Source of the DNA: Tautonia marina
Lineage (GTDB): Bacteria > Planctomycetota > Planctomycetia > Isosphaerales > Isosphaeraceae
Assembly: GCF_009177065.1 (NCBI RefSeq)
Contig: NZ_WEZF01000002.1
Coordinates: 452,294-516,293 of the forward strand
Direction of reading: 5' to 3'
DNA: 64,000 bases
The first letter of the stretch is position 1; the number at the start of each line of letters is the position of its first letter. A model generated the notes under the pieces. It was not told the DNA's origin, did no database searches, and saw only the letters and a program-made list of their open reading frames with translations. Shown piece after piece: positions 51,761 to 61,452 of the stretch. Both the position numbers and the translations under genes were made by a program.

Positions 51761-52887
51761 GGGAGCGCCTGGTTCTCGATCCGGGGGGGAGTCGTCCTGA
51801 CCTCGGGATTCTGATGCGGGATCAGCAACAACCCGGCCGCGTCCACTGACCGTCCCCAGCGTCGGGCGAGCCAGTCGGCAAACCGGGCGTCGAGCCAGCG
51901 GCGGTCGGTGTCCCAACGCTGCCGACTGACAAATCCGAGGTGTCCACCCCTCTGAGCAAGTTCCAGACGGATTTGACACGGAAAATTTGCAGAAAAAAAT
52001 GGTTCGGCCGGAATAAACGGGTCGTCCAGGGCGTGAACCACCAAACCAGGCACTCGAATACTCGGGATCAAGGGGGCCGCGCTGGCCTGGCGATAGTAGT
52101 CCATCGCCCCCGAAAAACCGTTCCGAGGGGCCGTGTAATGCTGGTCGAATTCGACCATCGACCGCACCTTGGCCAGATCCACCGGTCCCAGATCCGGGAC
52201 GAGGGTGTGCAACCGCTGAATGTCGGCAATCAACTGCCGCACGAAGAACCGATCGTACAGGGTCAGCGGAAACCGCCTCATGTTCGAGCAGCAAACAGCC
52301 AGATCGATCGGTGGATTGGCCGCAAGCACGCAATCGAGGTTCGGGACCGGGCGATCGGCCGCCTCACCGGCCAACTTCAAGACGATATTGCCCCCGAGCG
52401 ACAACCCGACCAGACCGATCGGCGCCTCGGGGAATCGGCGGGCGAGGTACTCGGCCACGGCCCGGATGTCCTCGCTCCTCCCACCGTGATAGATCCCCTT
52501 CGAGAGCCCCAGGCCCGAGCCGGCGCTCCGCAGGTTCACCCGCACCACCCGCAGCCCGAGCCGTAACAACCGATCGGTAAAGCGGATCTGATAATCACTC
52601 TCGGCATGCCCTGCCAGGCCATGCACCAACACCACAATCGGCCGATCGGCCGGGCAGTTCCTCGGAGCGCTTTCGAGCAACACAAGCCGATCGCCGTCGT
52701 CGAGCAACAGCTCCGTGCGATCGACCATCGGCAGGACGATCGGCTTCCCTTTGGCCAGGAATCCGACGAGCGTCTGGGCATGCCCGCCCCGGAATATCGG
52801 ATGCGGTTCAAACGGAGGAAACTCGACTTCGGTCCCGGTCGCCGTCACGTTCGAGGCGAGCGAAGCCTGGGTGTCTGACTCGGTCAT
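51706..52887 (-). CDS. YheT-like alpha/beta hydrolase
   Basis: 393 residues. PHPIFRGGHAQTLVGFL is the YheT family N-terminal motif; VVLVHGLAGHAESDYQIRFT the oxyanion region, GLSLGGNIVLKL the nucleophile elbow Ser, VHALDDPFIPAE the Asp, and QRGGHLGFVSR the His. The family (EMB8/YheT, COG0429) covers esterases/lipases of unknown substrate. The ATG at 52887 is preceded by a weak site. The C-terminus carries about 40 extra residues, overlapping the next gene. Confidence 0.85.
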   Translation of the reverse strand: MTESDTQASLASNVTATGTEVEFPPFEPHPIFRGGHAQTLVGFLAKGKPIVLPMVDRTELLLDDGDRLVLLESAPRNCPADRPIVVLVHGLAGHAESDYQIRFTDRLLRLGLRVVRVNLRSAGSGLGLSKGIYHGGRSEDIRAVAEYLARRFPEAPIGLVGLSLGGNIVLKLAGEAADRPVPNLDCVLAANPPIDLAVCCSNMRRFPLTLYDRFFVRQLIADIQRLHTLVPDLGPVDLAKVRSMVEFDQHYTAPRNGFSGAMDYYRQASAAPLIPSIRVPGLVVHALDDPFIPAEPFFSANFPCQIRLELAQRGGHLGFVSRQRWDTDRRWLDARFADWLARRWGRSVDAAGLLLIPHQNPEVRTTPPRIENQALPCPDRTTQPTNSPRPLRS

Positions 52888-52969
52888 CGTCGGTGGGCCG
52901 GGACTCGGTGAAGGAGAAGGAAGGAATGGAACGCAATGGACCAACACCACGCGAGGATCGGAAGATTCC

Positions 52970-54049
52970 TCAGGGCGTTGGTTCCACGCGACGGATGCGG
53001 TGGTTATTCGTGTCTCCGATGACGATGCCGCCATCAGGGCCGACGGCGACGCCGTGCGGACGGTCGAGCTGGGCGTCGGTGGCCGGCTCGCCGTCGCCGG
53101 CCCCTCCCTGAACGCCACTGCCGGCGACGGTCGTGATCCGACCGTTCGTCAGGTCGATTCGGCGGATCACTTGGTTCTCGGTATCGACGATCAGCATCAC
53201 GGTTCCCGCAAGCGCCAGCTCCTTCGGGCCGTCAAAGGTTGCCGAGAGGGCCGGGCCACCATCTCCGGAGTAGCCTTTGCGCCCCGTTCCGGCAATCGTC
53301 CGGATCAACGCGGAGCCGGCAACAACCTCCCGCAAGGTGTTCCCGTTCCGTTCCAGGATATAGAGGGTTCCGTCCTCCCCCACCGCCACGGCCCGAGGCC
53401 CATGCAAGGCCGCGGCCAGGGCCGGCCCACCGTCTCCCGAGTGTCTCCCGTCGCCGGTCCCGGCCACGGTCTGGATGACCCCCGAAGCGAGATCGACGGC
53501 CCGAACGCGGTGCCCGGACACGTCGGCGATGTACAGGATCGACTCGGTCGGATCGAGCGCCACGCCGTTCGGTTCCACCACGCCCGCCGAGGCCCCTGGA
53601 CCGCCATCTCCCGAGGTAAACTCCGTTCCGTTACCTGCAATCGTGCTGATGATCCCCGCGGTATCCACCTTGCGGACCCTTCGATTCAGGCGGTCGGCAA
53701 AATAGAGGTTCCCCTGCCGGTCGAGGCAGACGCCGTACGGTTCGTTCAGGCTCGCTTCGGTCGCCAGGCCATTGTCTCCCGAGAACCCCTGACGGCCGCT
53801 CCCGGCGACGGTGGTGATGACCCCTGTCTCCGCGTCGACGCGACGGATACGGTGGTTGAACGTGTCGGAGAGGTAGAGGTTCCCGGCGCGATCGAACGTC
53901 ACGTCGAACGGCCCGTTGAGCTGAGCCTGGTTTGCCGGACCTCCATCTCCCGAGAAACCCGACTGCCCGGTGCCGACCGGGCTGCTCATGATCGACAACG
54001 GTGCTTCGGAACCCAGGATCACGAGCATCGCAAGCAGCATCGGCACCAT
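52970..54049 (-). CDS. Exported NHL-repeat beta-propeller
   Basis: 359 residues. Signal-like N-terminus (LLAMLVILGSEA). At least five NHL repeats of the form GxG..G.SGDGGPA..A.L..P.G.A.D..GNLYxADxxNHRIRRVD. The repeats share the TVAGSGRQGFSGDNG pattern, so the array arose by duplication. NHL propellers bind protein, RNA or small ligands; here a secreted binding role is likely. ATG 54049 was preferred to the TTG at 54064. Confidence 0.85.
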   Translation of the reverse strand: MVPMLLAMLVILGSEAPLSIMSSPVGTGQSGFSGDGGPANQAQLNGPFDVTFDRAGNLYLSDTFNHRIRRVDAETGVITTVAGSGRQGFSGDNGLATEASLNEPYGVCLDRQGNLYFADRLNRRVRKVDTAGIISTIAGNGTEFTSGDGGPGASAGVVEPNGVALDPTESILYIADVSGHRVRAVDLASGVIQTVAGTGDGRHSGDGGPALAAALHGPRAVAVGEDGTLYILERNGNTLREVVAGSALIRTIAGTGRKGYSGDGGPALSATFDGPKELALAGTVMLIVDTENQVIRRIDLTNGRITTVAGSGVQGGAGDGEPATDAQLDRPHGVAVGPDGGIVIGDTNNHRIRRVEPTP

Positions 54050-54156
54050 GACGGGATCTCTCAAGAATCATCGGGGACGGGACGTTCGGGACGCCCGAAG
54101 GAGTCCGGCCCCTCATTCTGGCCAATCGGCTCGGCCCTGAAAAGGCGGCGACCCGA

Positions 54157-55050
54157 TCAAATCGGCTCGCCGAACATCTCGAACCAGATCGGCTCCGGCG
54201 GATCGGGCCAAACTCCGGCCCCCTCAATCGGCAGCATTCCCCCGACCTCGACCCCCTCAACCTCAATGGGGATCGACGCCTCAAGGCTCAGATCATCACG
54301 GTTCAAACGATGGATCACGCAGCGTCCTTCGTTCGTCGAGGCGGCAAAGAGCGAATCGTCGGCCGCACAGAGCCCCCGGACGTTCCCCTCCAACCCGGCC
54401 GATTTCCGGAGCGACAGGTCTGCGTCAAGCTGATGCACCGCCCCGAACCGACCCGCAGCGTAGCAAAGGGAGTTGCCCACCACTGCCAGCGATCGCGGAT
54501 CTTGCAAGGCCCGAGCCGCCAGCGAGTCTCGGGTCACGTTGAAGAGATAGGCGTCGAATCCGGCCCGATCGCTCGCCGAGACATACAGTTCGTTGCGGAA
54601 GAAGGTCAGTGCATGGAGGGCCGGATCGGCCTTCCCCTCGACCGCCAGCCGGGGCCGCCAGAGAAACCGTTCCACCGGTTCGATCCGATCACGATCCGCC
54701 CGGAACGCGACCATTTGCCCGGTCCCGGACGAGAGCACGTAAAGCGTTCCCTCGTGGTACTCCAGGTCGGTCAGGTCTGCGAATCCGTTAAGCCGATAGC
54801 GAGCCTCGGGCATCAGATCCTCGGCCCGGAAGATCAAGAGCGACGGCTCCGCCTCTCCCAGATGCCGGAACGGCCCCGCCGAGACAAAGAGCATCCGATC
54901 CGATCGGGCCAGCCCGAGCAGTCCATCGCAACGCCCTCCGATCGGGGGCAATTCCAGCACGATCCGGAAGCGGCCGGTCCCCAGATCCAGGAACCCAAGT
55001 CCGGCCCGGGACGGCGGTCGAACGTGCTGGAAGCTCACAAGCAGTTGCAT
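54157..55050 (-). CDS. Cytoplasmic beta-propeller-like protein, unknown
   Basis: 297 residues without a signal peptide. Several repeats with strands like LFVSAGPFRHLG, LYVLSSGTGQMVAF, LYVSASDRAGFDAYLF and LFAASTNEGRCVIHR suggest a 6- or 7-bladed propeller. It ends PEPIWFEMFGEPI. ATG 55050 is behind GAGGG. I do not recognise a named family. Its stop is 107 bases from the start of the NHL gene and its start is 40 bases from rfbC, so it may be part of a longer minus-strand transcript. Confidence 0.7.
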   Translation of the reverse strand: MQLLVSFQHVRPPSRAGLGFLDLGTGRFRIVLELPPIGGRCDGLLGLARSDRMLFVSAGPFRHLGEAEPSLLIFRAEDLMPEARYRLNGFADLTDLEYHEGTLYVLSSGTGQMVAFRADRDRIEPVERFLWRPRLAVEGKADPALHALTFFRNELYVSASDRAGFDAYLFNVTRDSLAARALQDPRSLAVVGNSLCYAAGRFGAVHQLDADLSLRKSAGLEGNVRGLCAADDSLFAASTNEGRCVIHRLNRDDLSLEASIPIEVEGVEVGGMLPIEGAGVWPDPPEPIWFEMFGEPI

Positions 55051-55090
55051 CGCCGGCCCTCGGTCGGTCCGATCCGCCTCGCCCCTCTCA

Positions 55091-55654
55091 TCACTCAGCC
55101 GAAGCCACGTGCGGAAGCCGGTCGGGGGGAACGTCCTTCAAGCAGAGCCCGGCCAGATCCTTGGGAGAGAGGGTCGGCTCGGCGATCGGCCAGGAGATGC
55201 CCAAATCGGGGTCATCCCAGCGAATGCTCCCTTCCTCTTTCGGCGCGTAGTAATCGGTGCACTTGTAGCAGAACAGGGCGTTCTCGCTCGTGACCACGAA
55301 CCCATGAGCGAACCCGGGCGGCACCCAGAATTGCCGCTTGTTGGCCGCCGAGAGCGTCACGCCGACCCACTTGCCGAAGGTCGGCGAGCCGACCCGGATA
55401 TCGACCGCCACGTCATACACTTCCCCTTGCAGGACGCTGACAAGCTTCCCCTGCGCGGTCGGATGCTGATAATGCAGCCCTCGCAAGACCCCCCGAGCCG
55501 AGAAGGAAAGATTGTCTTGCACCCACGGGCCCGGCATGCCCAGCTCGGCGTAACGCTTCTGGTTCCAGGTCTCGATGAAGTAGCCGCGATCGTCGCCGAA
55601 GACCTTCGGTTCGAGAATCAAGGCTCCGGACAATTCCGTCTCGATCACGTTCAT
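55091..55654 (-). CDS. rfbC: dTDP-4-dehydrorhamnose 3,5-epimerase
   Basis: 187 residues, cupin fold. [32 protein letters not shown] with the catalytic His, [30 protein letters not shown] and YKCTDYYAP (Tyr) are all present. Third enzyme of dTDP-L-rhamnose synthesis. The start overlaps the rfbA stop by 4 bases. rfbD (the reductase that completes the pathway) is not in this window. Confidence 0.95.
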   Translation of the reverse strand: MNVIETELSGALILEPKVFGDDRGYFIETWNQKRYAELGMPGPWVQDNLSFSARGVLRGLHYQHPTAQGKLVSVLQGEVYDVAVDIRVGSPTFGKWVGVTLSAANKRQFWVPPGFAHGFVVTSENALFCYKCTDYYAPKEEGSIRWDDPDLGISWPIAEPTLSPKDLAGLCLKDVPPDRLPHVASAE

Positions 55655-56547
55655 GGCAACGGCTCGCGCTCCACCAGATCGACCAGATACTGGCCATATT
55701 CATTCTTCAGACCGGAGGCGAGTTCGAGCACCTGAGCCCGGTCGATATAGCCCATCCGGTAGGCGACTTCCTCGACACAGGCGACCTTCCACCCTTGCCG
55801 CTGCTCGATGACCCGGATGAAGTCCGAAGCCTGCGCCAGCGATTCATGCGTGCCGGTGTCGAGCCAGGCGATCCCGCGTCCCATCACCTCCACCTTGAGT
55901 TGGCCCCGGCGAAGGTATTCCAGGTTGGAATCGGTGATCTCCAGCTCTCCCCGAGCCGAAGGCTTCTGGTTGGCCGCGATGTCGAGAATCTGATTGTCAT
56001 AGAAATAGAGGCCGACCACCGCGTAGTTTGATTTCGGCTTCTTCGGCTTCTCCTCGATGCTGACGGCCCGACGCTGGTCGTCGAACTCAACGACCCCGTA
56101 ACGTTCGGGATCATTCACGTGATAGCCGAAGACCGTCGCCCCCTCGGCCCGGGCCGAGGCACGCTGCAGCATCTCGCTGAAGCCGTGGCCATAAAAGAGG
56201 TTGTCCCCCAGCACCAGGGCCGAAGGCCGATCGCCGATGAAGTCTCGACCGATCAAAAACGCCTGGGCCAGGCCTTCCGGCTTCGGCTGCTCGGCGTATT
56301 CGAGGCGAAGGCCCCACTGCGAGCCGTCACCCAGCAGGTCGCGGTAGCGAGGCAGGTCGGAGGGGGTCGAGATCAGGAGGATCTCTCGAATGCCCGCGAG
56401 CATCAAGGTACTCAGCGGGTAGTAAATCATCGGCTTGTCGTAGACTGGCAAGAGCTGCTTGCTGGTCACTCGGGTGAGCGGATAAAGCCTCGTGCCGAGG
56501 CCGCCGGCGAGGATGATCCCGCGACGATCGAGGGTCTTGGTGCTCAT
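55651..56547 (-). CDS. rfbA: Glucose-1-phosphate thymidylyltransferase
   Basis: 298 residues, sugar nucleotidyltransferase that makes dTDP-glucose from glucose-1-phosphate and d[19 protein letters not shown] carries the nucleotide loop; [12 protein letters not shown] the metal-binding Asp region; [19 protein letters not shown] and [14 protein letters not shown] are conserved. ATG 56547 gives the normal length. Overlaps rfbB and rfbC by 4 bases each. Confidence 0.96.
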   Translation of the reverse strand: MSTKTLDRRGIILAGGLGTRLYPLTRVTSKQLLPVYDKPMIYYPLSTLMLAGIREILLISTPSDLPRYRDLLGDGSQWGLRLEYAEQPKPEGLAQAFLIGRDFIGDRPSALVLGDNLFYGHGFSEMLQRASARAEGATVFGYHVNDPERYGVVEFDDQRRAVSIEEKPKKPKSNYAVVGLYFYDNQILDIAANQKPSARGELEITDSNLEYLRRGQLKVEVMGRGIAWLDTGTHESLAQASDFIRVIEQRQGWKVACVEEVAYRMGYIDRAQVLELASGLKNEYGQYLVDLVEREPLP

Positions 56548-57611
56548 GCCGGCTGCTGCTCCCGCTTCAAACCGAGCCGCTCGCGGTAGGCTCCCGACGA
56601 GACGCGCTCGCACCACTCGGTGTTGCTCAGGTACCACTCGACCGTGCGCCGGAGCCCCGTCTCGAAGGTTTCTCGAGGCGTCCAGCCCAGCTTTCGCTCG
56701 ATCTTCGAGGCGTCGATCGCATACCGTTTGTCGTGGCCGGGCCGGTCGGTCACATACGTGATCAACGAGTCATGCGGCCGGTGGGGCGAGTCGGGCGCTA
56801 GCTCATCGAGCAAGGAACAGATCGTCCGAACGACCTCCATGTTCGTCTTCTCGTTGTGCCCGCCGACGTTGTACGTCTCGCCCGGTGTCCCCTTCTCCAG
56901 CACGATCCGCAAGGCCCGGGCGTGGTCATCGACGTAGAGCCAGTCGCGGATGTTATCCCCCTTGCCATAGATCGGCAGGGGCTTGCCGGCCAGTGCGTTG
57001 AGGATCATCACCGGGATCAGCTTTTCGGGAAACTGATACGGCCCGTAGTTGTTCGAGCAGTTGGTGATGAGCGTCGGCAAGCCGTACGTATGATGCCAGG
57101 CCCGCACGAGGTGATCGGAGCTGGCCTTGCTGGCCGAGTACGGCGAGTTGGGCGAGTACGGCGTAGTCTCGGTGAAGAACCCCTCGGCGCCGAGCGATCC
57201 GAAGACCTCATCCGTCGAAATATGAAGGAACCGGAATCGGTCCTTCGCCGCCCCGTCGAGCGATCGCCAGTGGCCGAGGGCCGCTTCGAGCAGGCAGAAG
57301 GTGCCGGTGATGTTCGTCTGGATGAACTCGGCCGGGCCGTCGATCGAGCGATCCACGTGCGACTCGGCCGCCAGGTGCATCACGGCGTCGGGCTGATACT
57401 GGGCGAACAGCCGCTTGATCTCGCTCGCGTCGCAGATGTCCACGCGCTCGAAGTGGTGGCGAGGGTCGTCCAGGGCCTTGCCGAGCGAGTCGAGATTCCC
57501 GGCGTAGGTCAACTTATCGACGTTGACCACCTCGTCCGTCGTCTCGGCGATCAACTGGCGAAGCAGGGCCGAGCCGATAAATCCGGCGCCGCCGGTCACG
57601 AGGATCCTCAT
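56544..57611 (-). CDS. rfbB: dTDP-glucose 4,6-dehydratase
   Basis: 355 residues, extended SDR that makes dTDP-4-keto-6-deoxyglucose. [14 protein letters not shown] (NAD loop), [22 protein letters not shown] (catalytic Asp-Glu of the family), [15 protein letters not shown] (YxxxK) and [17 protein letters not shown]. First gene of rfbB-rfbA-rfbC. A 143-base gap without a gene separates it from the ferrochelatase gene. Confidence 0.96.
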   Translation of the reverse strand: MRILVTGGAGFIGSALLRQLIAETTDEVVNVDKLTYAGNLDSLGKALDDPRHHFERVDICDASEIKRLFAQYQPDAVMHLAAESHVDRSIDGPAEFIQTNITGTFCLLEAALGHWRSLDGAAKDRFRFLHISTDEVFGSLGAEGFFTETTPYSPNSPYSASKASSDHLVRAWHHTYGLPTLITNCSNNYGPYQFPEKLIPVMILNALAGKPLPIYGKGDNIRDWLYVDDHARALRIVLEKGTPGETYNVGGHNEKTNMEVVRTICSLLDELAPDSPHRPHDSLITYVTDRPGHDKRYAIDASKIERKLGWTPRETFETGLRRTVEWYLSNTEWCERVSSGAYRERLGLKREQQPA

Positions 57612-57754
57612 CCGGGCGGGCCCTCCGAGGCATGGGGTGGAACGGGGTTGATTGACCTGTCTTGCAGAAAACTGCGGGCATTTTGACAGATCAACCCGCG
57701 CCGAACAACCCCACCGGGATGCCCCTGGTCAACGCCCGATGCCTCACCGCCTCG

Positions 57755-58870
57755 TCAACGCCCCGGAGGCCCCCCTGCTCCAGCAGGACGACCGGGTCGA
57801 ACCGGAGGGGCACAGCAGTTGATCGGGCAGACGTCGTGACTGGGACCGAAGCGGCCGATCGCCCGGCGCTCGGGAGAATCCGTGATCCGTTCCTTGATCA
57901 ATTCAGCCAACATGGAGACGAACCGGGGGTCGATCCCCGCGGTGCCCGATCGAATCATGTTCAGGCCCATCTCCTGGCAGGCGAGCTTCGCCTCCTCGTC
58001 GAGGTCGAACAGGACCTCCATATGGTCGGAGATGAAGCCAATGGGGTGGACGACAGCATCCGTCACCCCTTGCTCGTGGAGTGCCTCCAGGTGGTCCACG
58101 ATGTCCGGCTCCAGCCACGGGTCTTGCGGCCGACCGCTGCGACTTTGGTAGACGAGCGACCAGCGATCCTCGGGCAGGCCGACCGCCTCGGCCACCAGGC
58201 GGCACGACTCCATCAATTGCGTCACATAGTTACAGTTCTTCGCCATCGACTCCGGGATGCTGTGCGCTGTGAAGGCCACCCGGGCAGACTCGCGGCGATC
58301 GCTGGGAATCTGCTCCAGGGCCTCGCGGACCCGATCGGCATTGACCTCAATCCAGGCCGGATGATTGTACCAGACCCGCATCTTCTGGATGATCGGCGCC
58401 TGGTTTTCCCCCACCGTTCGCCGCGAGTTCTGCAGGTTCTCCCGATACTGCCGACATCCCGAATACGAGCTGAAGGCCGAGGTGACTACGGCCAGAGCGC
58501 GCTTGATACCGTCGTCGGCCATCTGCTGCATCGTATCGTCGAGCATCGGGTGCCAGTTGCGATTGCCCCAGTAGATGGGCAGCTCGACGCCGATCTCCTT
58601 CAACGCGGGCCGAAGCTCGGTGATCAGTTGCCGGCACTGCTCGTTGATCGGGCTGACCCCGCCGAAGTGCTGATAATGCTCGGCCACTTCGAGCATCCGC
58701 TCCCGGGGGACCGGCTTGCCTCGGAGGACGTTCTCCAGAAACGGAATCACGTCGTCCGGCCCTTCCGGGCCACCGAAGCTGACGAGCAGGATGGCATCGT
58801 ACGGCAACTCGCTGACCGGAGGGCCGGCGGTGGCGGGGGTCGGGTCAACGGCGGGGGTCGCTTGGCTCAT
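57755..58870 (-). CDS. hemH: Ferrochelatase with probable [2Fe-2S] ligands
   Basis: 371 residues. Inserts iron into (copro)porphyrin in heme synthesis. LLVSFGGPEGPDDVIPFLENVLRG start, FTAHSIPE (catalytic His) and PIGFISDHMEVLFDLD (Glu). Cys139 sits in SYSGCRQYREN, and the C-terminus has CPINCC (Cys348, 352, 353). Together they match the arrangement of [2Fe-2S] ligands I know from actinobacterial ferrochelatases. A Pro/Gly-rich tail follows. An N-terminal lead of about 20 residues (Pro/Thr-rich) precedes the domain. ATG 58870 chosen over 58942. Confidence 0.92.
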   Translation of the reverse strand: MSQATPAVDPTPATAGPPVSELPYDAILLVSFGGPEGPDDVIPFLENVLRGKPVPRERMLEVAEHYQHFGGVSPINEQCRQLITELRPALKEIGVELPIYWGNRNWHPMLDDTMQQMADDGIKRALAVVTSAFSSYSGCRQYRENLQNSRRTVGENQAPIIQKMRVWYNHPAWIEVNADRVREALEQIPSDRRESARVAFTAHSIPESMAKNCNYVTQLMESCRLVAEAVGLPEDRWSLVYQSRSGRPQDPWLEPDIVDHLEALHEQGVTDAVVHPIGFISDHMEVLFDLDEEAKLACQEMGLNMIRSGTAGIDPRFVSMLAELIKERITDSPERRAIGRFGPSHDVCPINCCAPPVRPGRPAGAGGPPGR

Positions 58871-58989
58871 GAGTCGGGCTCGATTTTCGGGAGGGAATTC
58901 TCCCTGATGTTGTAGTCCCGTCGTCGAGCCTCGTGCAACCATGACCGGGGGTTCGATTCGTTCCCCCCTTCGTCGTTGATCGGCCCTGG

Positions 58990-59958
58990 CTACGGGGCCG
59001 GGTCCTCCTCGATCCCGAAGGCGTCGAGCGTGAAGGCGTCCGGCGGCACCGGCCCCTCTTCGAAGCGGGTGACCGTGCTGACGATGTCGACAGGGGAGCG
59101 GCGCCCGGGGCCGCTCCTCCAGGTCCGGACCTCCTTGACCCTGGGAATCCCGTCCGATGCCGTGTCGTACGAAATCAGGCCGTGGGTATTCATGATGCCC
59201 GGATTGAACTCGCCGGTAGCCTCGTCCCTGATGCGAACCCCCTCGTGGAGGGTCTCATAACTGCGGAGGACCCAGGACGCGGCCGGATCGAACCGGAAGG
59301 AACCGCTGAACTTCGGCGAGCGATCCGATGCCGGGACCTCCCAGGTGACCTCGACCAGGGAGCCTTCTCCGTCCGGATCGTCGACCTCCCGCGCGGCGAC
59401 CAGCGTGCACTCGGGCCGGGAAATGAAGTCGAGGATCGACTCGTTCAGGAAGGCGAACGGTGCCATCGAGGCGGGGACGCTCCTCCGCACGCGCCCGGAC
59501 AAATCGACGTCGTCACCTTCCGCCCAGAGTCGGCTGACCGCGTACGCCTCCGACCCGGGAGGTTTCTCCAGGATGAACGCAACCTCCGGGCCGGAGACGA
59601 CCACGAGAGCCGGGCCGTCGTCCGGCGTCACGATCGATCGGATCGCATCGCCGTTGCCCCCGAATTCCCAGGTCGCGTTCTGGTTCTGCAGCCCTTTCAG
59701 CCTGGCGGCCGTTTCGGCATCGACGATCTCGGCCTCCATGCGGCCTTCCATCGTCAGATTGGAATAGAACTCGACGAGGCGATGGAACTGCTCGGGGTAT
59801 TCCGCGCGGAACTGGTGGAGCAGCCCGTCATCGTCCTGGGCGGCCTGGGCCGTTGCTTCCGGAAGAACAACGGTGGCCAGCGCGAACAAGCCGGAGAGCG
59901 CCCATCGGCCCGCAAGCCCTGGGGACCACGTCTCCGCAGATCTTGATTGAACACTCAC
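58990..59958 (-). CDS. Exported planctomycete protein, unknown
   Basis: 322 residues, not recognised. N-terminal signal region (RWALSGLFALATVVLPEATAQA) then a mostly beta protein; no cysteines of a motif kind were seen. Recognisable segments: LHQFRAEYPEQFHRLVEFYSNLTMEGRME near the start and PVDIVSTVTRFEEGPVPPDAFTLDAFGI at the end, a pattern resembling outer-membrane lipoprotein-sorting (LolA-like) or DUF-type planctomycete proteins. GTG 59958 is behind GGAG; the TTG at 59964 is also possible. An AT-rich repeat lies upstream (60036-60067). Confidence 0.72.
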   Translation of the reverse strand: MSVQSRSAETWSPGLAGRWALSGLFALATVVLPEATAQAAQDDDGLLHQFRAEYPEQFHRLVEFYSNLTMEGRMEAEIVDAETAARLKGLQNQNATWEFGGNGDAIRSIVTPDDGPALVVVSGPEVAFILEKPPGSEAYAVSRLWAEGDDVDLSGRVRRSVPASMAPFAFLNESILDFISRPECTLVAAREVDDPDGEGSLVEVTWEVPASDRSPKFSGSFRFDPAASWVLRSYETLHEGVRIRDEATGEFNPGIMNTHGLISYDTASDGIPRVKEVRTWRSGPGRRSPVDIVSTVTRFEEGPVPPDAFTLDAFGIEEDPAP

Positions 59959-60035
59959 GGTCAAATCTCCGCGAACATCTCCACGATTCGGTCAAACAAC
60001 GCACGCAGGACGAGGCTCGTCGGGCGATCAGTGAC

Positions 60036-60067
60036 TCAATGTATCAATTTATAAATGCATCAATGTA
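60036..60067. promoter_or_regulatory. AT-rich repeat, possible promoter or operator
   Basis: TCAATGTATCAAT and TGCATCAATGTA repeat the same TCAATGTA unit around TTATAAA. Unusually AT-rich for this genome and 78 bases upstream of the start of the exported protein gene; could bind a regulator. No clear -35/-10 pair. Confidence 0.35.
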
Positions 60068-60174
60068 AAATAAGGGACCGCCAGAGGGAAGTCAAGCATT
60101 GATCGGCGGCTGTCGGCATCGGTCGAGGATCAGAAGGTCGTGACGCTCGTTGTTGTCGAATCCGCGAGCCTGGG

Positions 60175-61299
60175 TCAAGGTGTCGCCTCGGAGTCCTCGG
60201 CCAGAGGGGCCAGGTGCTCCTGGAACAGGTCAAGCCAGCTCAGGAGCAGGGCCTCGCCGATGGTCTCCGGCGGGCGGAGGTCGTCCAGGGGAGTGCCCCA
60301 GTAGAAGCCGATGAACCCGGAGGCGATCGGCTCGGCCTCGTGAAGGAACCGCTCGAAGTCCTCGGGGCCGGCCTTGAGGGGGAAGGTCTCCTCGATGACG
60401 ATGGGCTTGCCGACCTGGAAGCCTCGCAGGGTCTCGATGGCCTCGTCCACCTTGCCCGACTCGGGGTAGAGGTGGACGGCGATGAAGTCGAGGTCCTCCA
60501 CGATCACCTCGGGGACGAAGCCGGAGGACAGGCCCGGCCGGTCGAGGCTCCAGGGCACGAGGCCGACGGTGATCATCGTGTCGGCATCGACGGTCCGGAT
60601 CGCCTCGATGAGGGTCTGAATCCAGCTCCTGGCGACCTCGGGGCGGGGGCGATCGGTCGGGTCGAGGGTGATGAACTGCACGAAGTGCTTGTCGCCGAAG
60701 CCGGGGCCGAGCCAGTCGCCGGGGTCTCGCTGGCGGCCGGGGACGACGGGCTCGTTCATCAGGTCGTAGCAGAAGACGACCGATCGGCCGGCACAGCGCC
60801 CGGCGACGGCCTTCCAGAAGGCAGCCTGTGCGGCCCAGCGGTCGGCCTCGGAGAGGGTGTCGTACCAGTCGGGGACGTCCTGCTTGTGGTAGCAGCCGAG
60901 GCCGGTGAGATCGAGGTACAGGCCGACCCGCTCGGCCAGGTCGAGCAGGTCGCCGAGGCGGTCGAGCTGCGCCTCGTTCGGCGCGTCGGGGCCGTTCATG
61001 AAGCGGCCGAACTGGAGATGGACACGGACGACGTTGGCGCCCAGGTCCTTCATCTCCCGGAAGTCTGCTTCGACCATCGGCCACTCGTCATGCCAGTAGT
61101 CTTCGATGAGACGACCAGGGCCGTCGTGGTCGTAGTTGAAGCCGACGGGACGGAAGGATTTCCCGGAGGGGTCGAGAACGAAGGAGCGGGCGTCGTCGGC
61201 CACACGAACCCGCTCGATCGATTGACCGGGGGCCTCGGGCGGGGCGACCAGCACGAGAGGGACGATGAGCAGGACGATCGGTCGGAGTCGGTGCCGCAT
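60175..61299 (-). CDS. Exported glycoside hydrolase, GH5-like
   Basis: 374 residues. Sec signal (RLRPIVLLIVPLVLVAPPEAPGQS) then a TIM barrel. VRVHLQFGRFM, YLDLTGLGCYH, and YDLMNEPV (the general acid/base Glu after Asn), HLYPESGK, and PIVIEETFPLK (nucleophile Glu) are the clan A glycosidase sites, close to mannanase/cellulase-like GH5. The substrate is unknown. ATG 61299 is behind AAGGAGA. Divergent from the Gfo/Idh gene (153 bases). Confidence 0.87.
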   Translation of the reverse strand: MRHRLRPIVLLIVPLVLVAPPEAPGQSIERVRVADDARSFVLDPSGKSFRPVGFNYDHDGPGRLIEDYWHDEWPMVEADFREMKDLGANVVRVHLQFGRFMNGPDAPNEAQLDRLGDLLDLAERVGLYLDLTGLGCYHKQDVPDWYDTLSEADRWAAQAAFWKAVAGRCAGRSVVFCYDLMNEPVVPGRQRDPGDWLGPGFGDKHFVQFITLDPTDRPRPEVARSWIQTLIEAIRTVDADTMITVGLVPWSLDRPGLSSGFVPEVIVEDLDFIAVHLYPESGKVDEAIETLRGFQVGKPIVIEETFPLKAGPEDFERFLHEAEPIASGFIGFYWGTPLDDLRPPETIGEALLLSWLDLFQEHLAPLAEDSEATP

Positions 61300-61452
61300 G
61301 GTGCGTCTCCTTGGAAATTGGAGTCGATCGGTCGGCCCGTGGCCACTTGCGAGTCCATCGCCGGCACTCTATCTTCGCACACCAAAGGACCGTCGGGCGA
61401 GGTAATCGACGGTCTCCCTTTCGATCTCGACGCCCTGGGAGTACTCCCGATC

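Noticed and set aside
60214..61452. In-frame plus-strand extension upstream of the second Gfo/Idh gene
   Set aside because: It is antisense to the GH5-like gene; the oxidoreductase family start is at 61453.
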